A stretch of DNA of 64,000 nucleotides from Anniella stebbinsi (GCA_029215795.1 JARDYH010000002.1:8549001-8613000); one strand, 5' to 3'; positions 1 to 10,392 are shown, counted from the stretch's first letter. Notes: generated by a model not told the origin, from the letters alone. Made by a program: numbers and translations.

Positions 1-2030
1 ACAGAGGTGGACAAAAAAATTGCAGTCAATTCAGTATGAAACTTGAAGAGGTAGTCCAAGGGACAGAGTCATATGCCTGCCCCTCCATCTTGCTTTGGGG
101 CAGACTCCCTGAGGGGAATTGAATGGACAGTCCCCTCCACCATGGGTCTGTAGGGGTACACCATGCCAACAGCTACAGAGCTTTTCATAGAGCTGAGATT
201 GCATTTAGTTCTAAAATACTAGAAACTATACGTAAACCCCACACATCTTGCAGGAAGCCCTATTAAATTCAATGGGACATACTTCAGAGTAGGCATATAT
301 TATATTGCATTGTTAGGCACTTTAGATGCCAATAATAATAACTATTGTCATACATGCTTACCTCCCTAGATAACCTATTAAAGATTTTTTTTTAAAAAAA
401 AGATCAATTGCATTTACTTTCCAACACATCTTTGAAAACTAAATTTCGAAATTGTTAATTAGCAGCAATAAACATGAGTCCATGGAGTCAGCACAAGACA
501 GATTCAATAATGTTCAATCTCAGGGAATATGATGCTTCAAAGGAAAAGAATTCTAGCTTCCTGTCAATGAATTAGTAGAGCCCACCTTCTGTATTTTTTT
601 CCATAGACAAAAGCAAATCTCTCTGTACCTTGAAATTGATTTTCCACAATAGCTAGGCACAGGGCTAAACAGTCTCATCCCCTCTTGTTCCTCCCTCCAT
701 CCACACCCTCCCCCCCCCCCCAAGTGCAATAATGAAATGTGCTTTGGAGAATGCAAAAGTGACATCTTGGCAGCCACCGCTGCTGTTATAATACAGAAAC
801 TACACATCACTGGGAAGCTAGGTGTCAGGATGCTTTTGTGTTTTCTGACTGACACTCCCACCTATGGTGAACAGGGGCAACTAATGTGCTGCAGCCAGGA
901 GAACGTTAACAATAAGGAAGGGGGAAATGTGCTCAGTTGGCATTTTAATGCAAAATTTAACAATTTTGCAATTTCAAACCACAATGAGATCAATTGTCCT
1001 TGGAAATTCTCAGTTCTCTGAATTTTGCAATAAAATTCTCCAATATAAAAGAAATGTGTACAAACATGCATATGTTGGGGTGAATAGCATTTAAAAATGC
1101 ATTATAGGAAACTTGCTTGCAAAAAACGGTGGGCATCACGTAAAAGGCACACCAAAAATGCACACCTTGGGAAATATGTGCACAATAATGCTCACAACTT
1201 GTAATGTGAAGGGGTGTTGCTGCTGTCATTTTGGTTTTTAAATCTCAAGGTTCATGATGAGCCATACTTAATGCTGGAGAAATTCCCAAAGTTTGGCATG
1301 TGCTGAATTTCCAATGGGGAAAAAAAACCGAGAAATTCACAATTTATTTCAGTGGCAGCTCAAAGGGTTCATACGGAGAAACTACTCACTTGTCCCGCAG
1401 TGTCCAAAATATCCAGATGTGCTGGTTCATCATCTATTCGTACTTGCGTTTTGTAAGCATCCTCTGGGTGGGGTGCGGAAGAAGCGGAAGAGAAAGAAAA
1501 TAAATATTATGGACAGGATTCAGTGTATTCTGAGCTAAAGGGGGAAACAACGCAACATTGAATCCAGTGCAACTTTACGATCTGCGAAAGGAAAATAGGA
1601 ATTCTGCAATCTGTGTGAATCACCCAAATTTTTTAAGAACACATCCTTTGTCTTCTGTTGCATACTTTCATCTGCTTCTGTTGATAGTGGAGCAGCTAGA
1701 AGCGCTACACTGGCCACTGACTGCAGCTTCAGCGTTTGAAGATACAAAATCTGATGTAGTCACTCTGGTTTCTGAGAATCAATCAGGCGTTGCCCAAACA
1801 GTTTCTGGGTTATTTCTACTTTGACAGCACAGGGCTTAATAATCACTTACAGAACAAGAAAGTCTTTTCAAATATATGTCAGAGTGATAGGTAGAGAAAT
1901 CCTTATGAGGGTCAAAGGGAAAAGTCATGAGAGCTGCTCCAGACTACTTCAAATGGCTGCAGAATTCGTTGCTCGGGTAGCCGTGTGAAGATGTCCTACA
2001 AAATGGAAGCCAGTACCTATGTAGTCTTAG
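1..2030. other. Unassigned non-coding stretch
   Basis: I see no gene or recognisable transposon here. There is a run of C at about 711-721. Around 940-1160 the DNA is AT-rich with repeated TTTGCA/TGCAAA words, a texture that recurs elsewhere in the window. The open frames are short, overlap on both strands and show no domain. Confidence 0.5.
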
Positions 2031-2262
2031 GCTGAATTTGGACAACACGATAGTCAATGGTGGGGAAATAATCAACTTTACAGTTGTTCATCTAGGGGGC
2101 ACTCCCCACACAATATGGTAATAAATAATAAACCGTGGTGTGGATTAGGATCAGCGCTGAGTTAGCTATGGCAGCATTCGGACAACACGATAGTCAATAC
2201 AACTCACAATTGTTTCCCCCCACCCCCAGTTGCTTATTGTGTCGTCCGAATTCAGCCAATGG
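2031..2262. mobile_element. Short DNA transposon with terminal inverted repeats
   Basis: The left end reads GGCTGAATTTGGACAACACG and the right end is its imperfect inverse, ending in GTCCGAATTCAGCC. The GGACAACACGATAGTCAAT word of the left end is repeated in the middle at about 2179. There is no coding capacity, so it is a non-autonomous (MITE-like) element. I could not find a convincing target-site duplication, so the superfamily is open. Confidence 0.55.
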
Positions 2263-2916
2263 CTCTTCACAGAGACAGATTGGAGGGCTCATGTCAAAAA
2301 GCAAACAAACAAACAAACAAAGAACCACCACCAACACCAACAACAACTAACCCTAGTCCCAGCGTATGAGAATCCTCTGTGTTTTCAAACTTTCTAACTT
2401 CAGGAACATGCACGCCCCTATCTGTCCATGCGTGAGAGGGGAATGGGTTCATGTCAGGTAGCCATTATTGGTTTGTTTGTTTGTTTTACTTTTTACACTA
2501 CAGTGATTTGTACTGTATAGAAACAAAGTCTGGTATGATGAAATAAGATTGTATAAAAGACCACGGTATAATATGACCAGTAGACAAAGATCTAATAGTA
2601 AAACAGACGTGCATATCATTAAATAGAGAGTAACATTGGCTTCAACCATTTCCCTTACAGCCATGGACCATGCTCTCAGAGAAGGAAGAAACGGGAGTCA
2701 GACGTTTCAAAATCAGAGCTATTGAGTTATTTGCAAACTGAAACAAAATTCTCATGTATCCCTAACGATGCTCCTCCAGTCCATTTACTCTACTCCAATA
2801 TCTAAGATGTCGCCAACCCTAGAAGCAACTGATGACAGACCAACATTTTTTACTAAAGTGTTTTTTCAATGTTTAGTAATTATTATATATTTTGATTGTA
2901 TTTTTGTGTTTTCATA
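2263..2916. other. Unassigned stretch with inverted AAAC/GTTT tracts
   Basis: An (AAAC)n tract lies at about 2303-2322 and a (GTTT)n tract at about 2470-2485, in opposite orientation and about 150 bp apart. Nothing else is recognisable. Confidence 0.4.
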
Positions 2917-3262
2917 GTATCCAATCGGGTGCTTACACCCCCTCCAATTCCCTTCTGCCCCACTAATTCTGTTGTGCAAGTGGTGCCCATCACTTGTGCA
3001 ATAATAATTTAGCACTTCTGGGGGCATTCATTTCTGGAATGGGACAGGTCCGCGAAGCTCACATAAGGGAGGCCTTTCGACCTGTCCTGATCCAGAAATG
3101 AGCATTTCCACTTGTTTCGGGGCTTTATTAGGAAGAGCCAAATCTCATTTGCACAAGCAGTAGGTCATTCTTGCACAACAGAATCGGCAAAACCCATAAT
3201 TTGAGCGATGGAATCAGTGAGGCAGAATGGATTCAGCAGGGGCATCAGCATCCATTGGATAC
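2917..3262. mobile_element. Foldback-type DNA element, copy 1
   Basis: The whole segment is an imperfect inverted repeat. It begins GTATCCAAT and ends ATTGGATAC. Inside, TTCTGTTGTGCAAG (about 2967) is mirrored by CTTGCACAACAGAA (about 3170). Close to the centre, TCATTTCTGGAATGGGACAG is mirrored by a near-inverse at about 3080-3102. A related sequence occurs near 8.4-8.5 kb, so this is a dispersed family. No coding sequence is present. The termini are inferred from symmetry only. Confidence 0.6.
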
Positions 3263-3469
3263 TGCCTAATGGATTTTAATTAATTTAATGCACTTTAACC
3301 TCCTCATGAACTGCTTAGAGATTTTTTAAAAAATATATATATAATAAGTGGCATATAAAGCTATTCAATAAAAAAACTAGTTTTCTATGTGCAGGGACTT
3401 TTCCTTTTCCTTTTTTTTCTTTTGGAGCTAGGGATGGGAGAACGAGAGATATTTGAGATCACTGGGATT

Positions 3470-3700
3470 CTCTAACGTTGTCTTGCAACTCATCTCATGC
3501 CCGATTCCAGTTCAAGTTTGTGACTGCTGCTTCCTCTGTGTGAACAGGAAATGTGTGCAAACTGTGCAGTGGATGAACGGGAGAATGGTGCAACTTTCCC
3601 AAAATTTGCACATGTTTCCTAACTTGTGCAACTTTCCTCCACAGGCTAAAGTAGAGCTGATCTGGTCCACAGAAGTAATTTGCACAAATTGAACCAGGGA
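3470..3700 (+). repeat. Dispersed repeat T1, copy 1
   Basis: This segment is similar in inverted orientation to 23160-23325 and 55830-56018. Shared blocks include the region around CTGTGTGAACAGGAAA and the region rich in TTGTGCAACTTTCC. No coding function is evident. Because its relatives run straight into H elements, it may be an older DNA-transposon derivative. Confidence 0.5.
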
Positions 3701-3944
3701 TGGGGAACAAGATGAATGTGATCATTAGCAGACACGTGCTTGCACTCAGGCATTCTTGCATAGTTTGCGAGCAAAAATGCAACTCTCAGACATCCTTATA
3801 TGTACCCCCAGTGACCCCAACTGCAGTCTGAAAAGCTCAGGCAAGACACGGGGTTATGAGCTCAGAGACAATGTGTGCTATGTGCATGCATCCATGTTCC
3901 AACATGGATTTGTTTGAATGCATGGGTGGTCAACCGGACATCAT
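3701..3944. other. Unassigned spacer
   Basis: Nothing recognisable is seen between repeat T1 and the TTTA microsatellite of the next LINE. Confidence 0.4.
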
Positions 3945-3951
3945 AGCCAAT

Positions 3952-3990
<39 letters not shown>

Positions 3991-4680
3991 TTTTCATTTC
4001 ATTTCTAACCCGCCTCTCCATCCAGATCGAGGCGGAGAACAACAATAAATATAATTATAAAAACAATAAAATAGATAAACCATTAAAACAGATAAAAACA
4101 AATACATTATTAAAAACATCTTAAAATTAAACTGGGTAGGCCTGCCGGAAGAGAGCAGTCTTCATGGCTTTCTTAAATTCCAGAAGACGGCTAATTTGTC
4201 GAATCTCCTCCGGCAGGCCATTCCACAGCCTGGGAGCGGCCGAAGAGAAGGTCCTCTGGGTAACACTCGTCAGCCTAGTTCTGGCTGACTGGAGTAAATT
4301 CTTCCCAGAGGACCTGAGTGTGTGGGGCGGATTATATGGGAGAAGGTGATCCTGCAGATAACCTGGACCCAAACCATGTAGGGCTTTAAAGGTAATAACC
4401 AACACTTTATACATCGCCCGGAAATTAATGGGCAGCCAGTGGAGTGATTTTAAGATTGGTGTTATGTGGTCACCCCTAGGTGTACTGGTGACCAACCTGG
4501 CTGCCATATTTTGAACTAATTGAAGTTTCCAGACTAGGCACAAAGGTAGCCCTATGTACAGCGCATTGCAGAAGTTGAGCCTCGAAGTTACCAGCGCGTG
4601 CACTACCGTCTTTAGGTCTTCAACTCTAGGAAGAGGCTCATCTCTGTTTGAATGGCAAGGTAGATGCCAGAGGCTTTGAA
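3945..4680 (-). mobile_element. L2-type LINE, 3' part with end of ORF2
   Basis: Minus-strand LINE fragment. An open frame of about 200 codons (4738 down to 4127) encodes the C-terminal region downstream of the reverse transcriptase. It shows the L2-like series VVHALVTSRLNFCNALY, LQLVQNMAARL, HITPILKSLHWLP, KALHGLGPGYLQD and APRLWNGLPEEIR. The last residues run into the 3' untranslated region, whose consensus motif on the + strand is CCCGCCTCTCC, and then a (TTTA)n tract at 3949-3992. It is truncated at its 5' end, so reverse-transcriptase motifs are missing. The frame is unusually intact, which suggests a fairly young insertion. It has at least four relatives in this window. Confidence 0.85.
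3949..3992. repeat. (TTTA)n microsatellite
   Basis: Simple tetranucleotide repeat at the 3' end of the minus-strand L2 insertion. This is the usual place for a LINE tail to expand. Confidence 0.95.
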
Positions 4681-4768
4681 TTTGATAGGAGAAGAGGGGG
4701 AGGAGAGGCTTAGCCCATACCTCCCTGCCCCCTGACAATGGTCAAAACAATGTGGAGAGGTCAACTAA

Positions 4769-5243
4769 GGGCATGTCTGCACCTAAGGATGTAGACGAAG
4801 GGAGGAGGAGGATCACGGACTTACCTGCTTCCATCATCCTCCCCAGACGTCTACACTGCCATGCGCCATCCCGGAAGGAAAGAGGGACATCGTGGGAGTT
4901 GTGGACTCCATTTTTTTTAAAACTGAAGAGGAGCCATGCAGCCCCAATCCACGGAAAGGTAAGTTTTAAAAAAAAAACCTGCTCCCACCCCCGAACCCTT
5001 ACCATCCTGGGGATGGAAAAATTGCTTCCCCCCCCCTCCCATGGGCACAAAGCCACCCCGTGCAGCTCTGTGCCCATTTTAGGACCCGGGACGATGGAAA
5101 AACTGGGATATCCCCAGTTCCCGTTCTCCCGGAGTTATCCTGGGGTCATCCCTAGGTCATCCCTGGTTGTCCCCAGGATCTCTTGTGCGTCATTTACATG
5201 CACAGGGATGATCCCAAGATAAAACCCTGGTGTAAACATGGCC
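4769..5243 (+). mobile_element. H-family DNA transposon, copy 1
   Basis: Non-autonomous element that begins GGGCATGTCTGCACC and ends with the approximate inverse GTGTAAACATGGCC. It is flanked by TAA on the left and TAG on the right, an imperfect 3-bp duplication. The interior is homologous to the other H copies: a GGAAGGAAAGAGGGA block, a T/A-rich hinge at 4905-4975, a C-rich block, and a CATCCCTGG block near the right end. The open frames across it are accidental. Confidence 0.7.
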
Positions 5244-5254
5244 TAGGTATGGAG

Positions 5255-5585
5255 GAACTCACCCACATCTGTTTTGCCGTCTACCACCGCTCATTGGGCC
5301 ACACAAGCTCCTTTTGAGGCTCAGCAAGGACTGATAAATGCTCGGCAGCCACCCATCCTCAATCCAGAAGTTACGTATTTCCCCCGTTGTGTTAACGGCG
5401 GCCATAAAATGCACAATTTACGGCGCTTCCATTGTGGTGCACAATGGAGGATCCAGGCAAGGGCACTCATTGAGCATCGCTGGTGCTTAGAGTATGGTTC
5501 TGTGGATGCGCTGCAGGCACCTGATTGGGTCCCGGGGGGTGGATGCAGGGGAGTCCAATTAACTCCTGGACTCAGTCAGTTACCG
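5255..5585 (+). repeat. Dispersed repeat R, copy 1
   Basis: This segment is homologous to pieces at about 7140-7312 plus 7665-7870, 23915-24320, 41715-42600 and 61285-61680. Shared blocks are the GGTGCACAATGGAGG type, a GGCGGCCATAAA type, and a CTGCAGGCACCTGATTGGGTC-like block followed by GAGTCCAATTAACTCCTGGA. It has no coding capacity. It is probably an old DNA-transposon derivative; I cannot place its ends exactly. Confidence 0.5.
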
Positions 5586-5700
5586 GCAACATTCCTAAGT
5601 TCATTGCTGTTGTTGTTTATTTGTTTGTTTGTTTAAAACATTTCTTGGCTGCCTTTTGGGGCAAAGGCCCTCACAAGGTGGCTTACAACAATAATGTCAA
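5586..5700 (-). repeat. LINE-type 3' tail fragment
   Basis: A (TTG/TTTG)n tract at 5604-5635 is followed by a block resembling the CTGCC...AAGGTGGCTTACAA 3' untranslated motif found in other LINE tails here (10.5 and 45.6 kb). It is very short and no coding part is left. Confidence 0.45.
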
Positions 5701-6092
5701 ATTTCCCACCTCAGGGCCAAATACAGGTCGCCTTAACTGTGTAGTTCTGCCCTTGAGTGCAGCTTTTCCCACAACTTATTTACATTGAGGGGCGGGGGAA
5801 GATACAGTTGAGGACTGTAGCATGTGGAGGAGTAGGGGGAGTTTAACCTGCGACCTCTTCTGTTGTCCCAGTCCAGATTTGCTCTCCTATGCCTTCAGCT
5901 TGCATTGCAAGAAAACGGGCCACGTTTGTTTCAGTAGGACCATTTGTGCAATGCAAACGGCAGGCCAAATGGGCCTTTTCAGGATCAGAATTGCAGCAGA
6001 GGGTCTGATCTCAATTGCCCCCTCCTGCACTGTCAATTTATGGGAGGAGGGAATTGCACTTCAAGACAGAGCTAATGCAATCTCTCTCTCTG

Positions 6093-6126
<34 letters not shown>

Positions 6127-6919
6127 TCTTTCTCATATTCTCTCTTTCTCTTTTAATATTCAAAATATTTTTTAAAAAAATCCCTCATAGTTTTAAGCCA
6201 CCTTCCTCCCCTGAAGCCAAGTGGAAAATAAGTGCCAGCTAATATTTGTATAGATTATTTTGCTCCATTGTATATTCCATGCCCTGGCTCGTTATTCATA
6301 TTTTCTTGTTAGGGTTAAATGGAGCCGAAGGTCCGGACAATATTTATACTGCAACCAGGGCTTGAAATTATCTGTGTTGTTTAATTAAACAACAATGCAA
6401 AACAGGTGGCATCTTGAAAATAGAAAGCTTCCAACCATGTGCCTGAGAAATACTGTTTCATTTATCAGCAGAAGCATATGCCCAGCCAGGTCCTATGATA
6501 TGATCTGGCAAGCCCTCTTGACACCTTAGAGCTGTTCCTGGAGCTGTCTGATATAGGGTGTTGCAACAAGTCACTGAAGTTGCTGGATTCAGAAAGGTCC
6601 ACAAAAGCACTGTTAAATAAAGCCATTGCTCAGTGAAGAACCAAAGATAAGTGGTTAGTGCATCTGCATTGAATAAGGAACTGCCCGACATCAATTCCAC
6701 ATAGTTCCCATTTAAAGGATCACAGATCATTGTTAGGGACGGATAAATCTGTCGTTTGTTTGTTTGTTTGTTTCTCTTACCTTCTTGTTTTTTTTACAAC
6801 CTTAACTTTGGTTTATTTCAAAATTTGGGAATTTTTCCAAACTTAAGTGTGGGTTGTCCTAAACTTGGGCTTTTTTTTAAGTTTGTATGAAAATTCATAA
6901 GAATTTTTGTATACCTATT
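5701..6919. other. Unassigned stretch with (TC)n tract
   Basis: A (TC)n microsatellite with small interruptions occupies about 6080-6148. A (TTTG)n tract lies at about 6755-6772. No gene or known repeat is recognised in the rest. Confidence 0.5.
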
Positions 6920-7035
6920 ATTATTATTATTATTACCTTTCTCACTCGTAGCAGTTTTTCTAGATGGACATGATGGGCTTTGCCAAGTCATGCTGTCTTT
7001 TATTGATTCAGGAATTTCCTGACGATTTACACCCA
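6920..7035 (-). mobile_element. R4-type LINE 3' end (short copy)
   Basis: An (ATT)n tract (6918-6936) is followed by a sequence nearly identical to 9746-9845: a shared block around TTTTTCTAGA, GGACATGA and TTTGCCAAGTCATGCTGTCT. In the longer copy this block lies directly downstream of an R4-like C-terminal coding region. This one is therefore a 5'-truncated minus-strand insertion of the same LINE, holding only the 3' untranslated end. Confidence 0.65.
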
Positions 7036-7040
7036 TGTGG

Positions 7041-7074
<34 letters not shown>

Positions 7075-7082
7075 TATATATA
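7041..7082. repeat. (AT)n microsatellite
   Basis: An AT dinucleotide tract with one AATA interruption, directly beyond the short R4-type end. Confidence 0.95.
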
Positions 7083-7139
7083 GGAAAATTCCTTTGTAAC
7101 ATTTGGATGAGTACAAATTTTGAAAGAAAACTGAACTTC

Positions 7140-7312
7140 GACACCCCGTGTCTCCCCGTCTCTGCCATGGTCTTCCCCCATTCATCGGGCTGCGCGAGCT
7201 TATTCTGAGCCATCGATACAGCAGGGGAAGAGTGCAATTTCCAGACCCTCCATTGTGCGCACAATAGAGGCTCCGGAAATTGCTCACTTCCCCTTGCTGC
7301 ATTAATGGTAGC
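7140..7312 (-). repeat. Dispersed repeat R, copy 2, first part
   Basis: It carries the CCATTGTGCGCACAATAGAGG block and the GGAAATTGCTCACTTCCCC block of repeat R, ending in an ATTAATGGTAGCCATAAA block. The repeat is cut here by an L2-type insertion (7313-7660) and seems to resume at about 7662. Confidence 0.5.
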
Positions 7313-7316
7313 CATA

Positions 7317-7359
<43 letters not shown>

Positions 7360-7660
7360 TATTTATTTCTTACTTGCCTCTCCCTCTGGATCGAGGCGGG
7401 GAACAACATTAAATACAAAAACAACAAAAAATACATAAAACTGATTAAAACATATCAAACTAAAACATTATTAAAAGGCATCTTAAAATTCAACTGGGTA
7501 GGCCTGCTGGAAGAGATCAGTCTTTATGGCTTTCTTAAATTCCGGAAGACTGTTAAGTTGGTGAATCTCTCTCCGGCACATCATTCCAGAGCCTGGGAAC
7601 GGCAGAAGAGAAGGTCCTCTGGGTAATGGTTGTCAGCCTAGTTTTGGCTGACTGGAGTAA
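7313..7660 (-). mobile_element. L2-type LINE 3' end inserted in repeat R
   Basis: Minus-strand copy of the LINE at 3.9-4.7 kb. It has an (AAT)n tract (7315-7360), the CTTGCCTCTCC...GATCGAGGCGGGGAA block, and a short remnant of the coding end (SARTRLTTITQRTFSSAVPRLW in short) with a frameshift. It breaks off about 300 bp from the 3' end, so it is strongly 5'-truncated. Confidence 0.8.
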
Positions 7661-7661
7661 G

Positions 7662-7870
7662 TAAAGGCCCCATGGACCCAGCAGGGGGAAGTGCACAATT
7701 TTGGCAGTGAGGGTGGATGGCTGCCAAGTGCTCAGCGGAGCCTCACAATTGCCCGAGCGCAGGCCCATACTCATGCTGCAGGCACCCAACTGGGTCCAGG
7801 TGGCAGATGCGGGAGAGTCCGTTGGACCCCTGGACTCAGTCAGGCACTCGTTAAATTGATCAGGTCGGGA
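7662..7870 (+). repeat. Dispersed repeat R, copy 2, second part
   Basis: It carries AAGGCCCC, the GGGGGAAGTGCACAATTTTGG block, and the CTGCAGGCACCCAACTGGGTC block followed by GAGTCCGTTGGACCCCTGGA. This matches 5500-5580. The R block content on either side of the L2 insertion indicates that the LINE landed in an older R copy. Confidence 0.5.
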
Positions 7871-7889
7871 AACCAGGGTCTAGACGGAG

Positions 7890-8255
7890 TCTCACCTTTT
7901 CTTCCTTCGCCTTCTACAGAATCCTGGTGATAAGAGGCTGCGGTGGAAAATGTACAGAAGCCCGTTTGACCATGGAGAAGACAGGGCATTTGTCATCTCT
8001 GCTTCTGGAGATGCATAATTGGTGGCGAACCAGCTGACCTGGTAATTGGCTTCTGATGCAAACAGGTCCACCTGGACCATCCCGAAATGGGAGACTACCT
8101 CTTCGAAGACTTCTGAGTGAAGCATCCATTCTCCTTGGCTTAGCTATTCCCTGCTTAGCCAGCCAGCCTGGGTATTCTCTGTCCCTCTGACTCATCCTCC
8201 CCTTGCTCAGAGCTCCCCGCCCAGAGAAGATGGTGTCTGATGTAAGCACTGGTTT
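7890..8255 (-). pseudogene. DIRS-like retroelement RT/RNase H remnant
   Basis: Reading down the minus strand from about 8160, one frame contains a WLSREQLSQGEWMLH-type segment, then EVFEEVVSHFG, then VDLFASEANYQVSWF, SPEAEMTNALSSPW and GLLYIFH. The order ADWLSR-like, GEW, VF, VDLFA, DAL-like and LLYxF is what I know from the RNase H end of DIRS-type elements. Adjacent coding appears in another frame, so it carries frameshifts or stops. No integrase, tyrosine recombinase or terminal repeats are seen. A gypsy-like origin is the main alternative. Confidence 0.55.
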
Positions 8256-8369
8256 TGAGGGTCCTGGAGGGGAACCCCTCTCTGTACAACTGCGCGGAAG
8301 GTCAAAGGTATGAAATCAGGTTAGTGTGCCAGTCAGGGTGAATATTGCAGGGCCAAAATGAGCAGAAAA

Positions 8370-8550
8370 TCTCACTTCAGGTATGAGGCAGGTCAGCAGA
8401 ACTCCCTTATGCAAGCTCTGCTGACCTATCCCATTCCAGAAACATGTGTTTCTATTCATTTAGAGTTGCCCCTGGAAATGCTAGATCGGCATTCTGCAAG
8501 TGGCTCCGTCCCTTGATGGCAGTCCGGCAAAGTTGGATACTGCCCATTAT
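8370..8550. mobile_element. Foldback-type DNA element, copy 2 (partial)
   Basis: The block GAGGCAGGTCAGCAGAACTC...GCTGACCTATCCCATTCCAGAAAC resembles the centre of the foldback element at 2917-3262. The segment ends in TTGGATACTGCCCAT, matching TTGGATACTGCCTAAT at that element's right end. The left arm is degraded. Confidence 0.45.
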
Positions 8551-9028
8551 TCATGTAGCACAATTCTCTTCATATAGCCAACTCCCTTCCGCATGTGGCA
8601 CCCACCTCTTGCAAAAGGGGATCAATGTGGCTGGATTCTCCATCCTTTTCAGATGGACAGAATCAAAGTAATGCCAGGTTATCATGTGCAAAATCCCTTT
8701 TCCTCTCCAAACCACCCAGCGCTGGCAATCAAGCAGGATCAAACGGAGCCTATTACACAATATTGTTTTCATTACTGATTTTCATTCTACACTCATTAGC
8801 ATTCCATAGTGCAGGCTCTTGAAGATGTTGATGGAGCAAAACAGCCCATCTTCATTTGCTCCATATCTCTGCTCTTTAGCTTATACCAAATTTAGCCGGT
8901 TAATTAGAATTCTCCATGCAGGGTTTTGATTAGGCACATTTTAGCAGCTCTTAGGAGCCAGTGCAGGGCATCTTTCCCCGGTAGTATCCTCATGCAAGTG
9001 TCACATTACATAAAGGCACTATGTGGAG
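8551..9028. other. Unassigned stretch
   Basis: I recognise no coding region, RNA gene or repeat here. Confidence 0.4.
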
Positions 9029-9200
9029 GGATGATGGCTTAGTGGTAGAGTACCTGCTTTGCATGTGGGAAGCCCTGGATTCAATTCCTGGCAGCTCCAA
9101 TTAAAGGGATCAGATAATGGGGATCGCTCTTACCCACCAGAATTGACAATAATGGGCTAGACGGGCAAATAGCCTGCTGTGGAATAACTCAGCATCAACT
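9029..9200 (+). mobile_element. tRNA-derived SINE
   Basis: The head carries a polymerase III-like A box (TGGCTTAGTGG, 9035-9045) and a B box (GGATTCAATTCC, 9077-9088), 32 bp apart between them. This is tRNA-like spacing. The body continues with CCAATTAAAGGGATCAG and GGGCTAGACGGGC blocks. It is not a tRNA gene: the acceptor stem does not close and the 3' half leads into non-tRNA sequence. A fragment of the same type sits at 60.26 kb. Confidence 0.7.
9035..9088 (+). promoter_or_regulatory. Internal RNA polymerase III promoter boxes of the SINE
   Basis: A-box-like TGGCTTAGTGG and B-box-like GGATTCAATTCC. In the B box the usual GGTTCRA is changed to GGATTCAA. Whether it is active cannot be judged. 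Confidence 0.5.
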
Positions 9201-9593
9201 GATTCCATGCACCCTGCTCCACTAAGACAGCTGCTCAGTGGAGTAAACTACTGAAGGTCACGTTATGGTCTATAATTTACATAGCAAATCAGGTGACTCT
9301 AAGGAATTGATCTGACATAAAGATCTGAAATAAAGATCTGACTACCAGTTCTGCTGCATTCCGAATGTCTGGGAAACCTCTCATTTTTGGACAAAACCAG
9401 TCCCTCTTGCAGTACCATCAGTACTATACCATCAGTCTGGGCATGTTCTTATTGATGGACGTCCACACCAGTACGGGTGTCGGAAGAATCCATCTGGGAG
9501 GAGGATGGAGCTGCTTGAGATTTCATCAGCTCATGTGCACCCCTCCAGACTTTGGCTCATTTTCCCATGAGCTGGCCTGACGTGATCTGCATT
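9201..9593. other. Unassigned stretch
   Basis: Nothing recognisable apart from a near-duplicated AAAGATCTGA word at about 9317-9340. Confidence 0.4.
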
Positions 9594-9621
9594 GTGTGTG
9601 TGTGTGTGTGTATGTGTGTCT
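9594..9621. repeat. (TG)n microsatellite
   Basis: A TG dinucleotide tract with one TA interruption. The following 80 bp are rich in TTTGCACAA/TTGTGCAAATT words. Confidence 0.9.
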
Positions 9622-9705
9622 GTGAATAGAAATTTGTGCAAATTGCAGCTGCAGTTTACATAATTTGCACAACTTTTGGCCATAATTGCACAAATTCTGG
9701 CAGAA

Positions 9706-9706
<1 letters not shown>

Positions 9707-9744
<38 letters not shown>

Positions 9745-9745
9745 T
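9707..9745. repeat. (ATT)n microsatellite at LINE 3' end
   Basis: A trinucleotide tract that directly abuts the 3' end of the minus-strand R4-type LINE. The short copy at 6.9 kb has the same arrangement. Confidence 0.9.
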
Positions 9746-10392
9746 ATTACTTCAACTCTTTCTTGCTCGTGGCGGTTTTTCTAGACGGACATGACGGGTT
9801 TTGCCAAGTCATGCTGTCTTTTACAGATTCAGGAATTTCCTGACAATTGAGCATGTTTAAAGTATGACTGCTTTCTGGATATTAGCGTGGATGTATTTTG
9901 GTAGGCCAAATTTCTGAAGGTTTTCTGTATAGTTTTTTGATGTGATGCCAGTGACTGAGGTGAGTAACGGAATAATTGTAACCTTTTCCTGTTGCCATTG
10001 TTCTTTGACTTCCATGGCCAGTGGTGTATATTTGTCTCTCTTTTCTTCTTCCTTTTCATCAAGGTTGTTGTCATTTGGTATAGCTATGTCGATGAAGTAC
10101 GTGTGTTTTTCTTTTTTGTCTTTGACCGTTATATCTGGTCTGTTGTAGGGTATTGTCTTGTCAGTATGAATTGTTCTGTCCCGGTATATTTTATGATCTG
10201 CATTTTCCAAGATTGTTTTGGGTGAGTATATATAGTATGGTGTAGATTGTTTGGTAAAGTTGAATTTTGAGTATGTATAGTATGGTGTAGGTTGTTCGAT
10301 AAGGTTGAATTTGATGCCAGTTGTTGGTGAATTATTTTTGCAGCTGTATTGTGTCTGTCTGTATAGTCCACTCCTGCCAGAATTTTACATCT
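9746..10392 (-). mobile_element. R4-type LINE, C-terminal domain and 3' UTR
   Basis: Minus-strand insertion. The main frame (10210 to 9857, 117 codons) holds an NRPDITVKDK stretch, then YFIDIAIPND, then EKRDKYTPLAMEVKEQW and VTIIPLLTSVTG. The RPD motif (residues 24-26) followed 15 residues later by DIAIP fits the restriction-enzyme-like endonuclease region at the C-terminus of R2/R4-type LINEs. This is the part expected to nick DNA for target-primed reverse transcription. The reading continues in a second frame at 9829-10074 and further upstream at 10129-10371, so frameshifts are present and the reverse transcriptase is lost. The ATT tracts on both sides may be the target type. An alternative is another LINE clade with a related C-terminus. 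Confidence 0.7.

Noticed and set aside
6080..6148. Frame 6015-6242 with a serine/leucine run
   Set aside because: It is the translation of the (TC)n microsatellite.
9029..9100. A tRNA gene
   Set aside because: A and B boxes are present, but the cloverleaf does not close and the sequence continues as a SINE body seen again at 60.26 kb.
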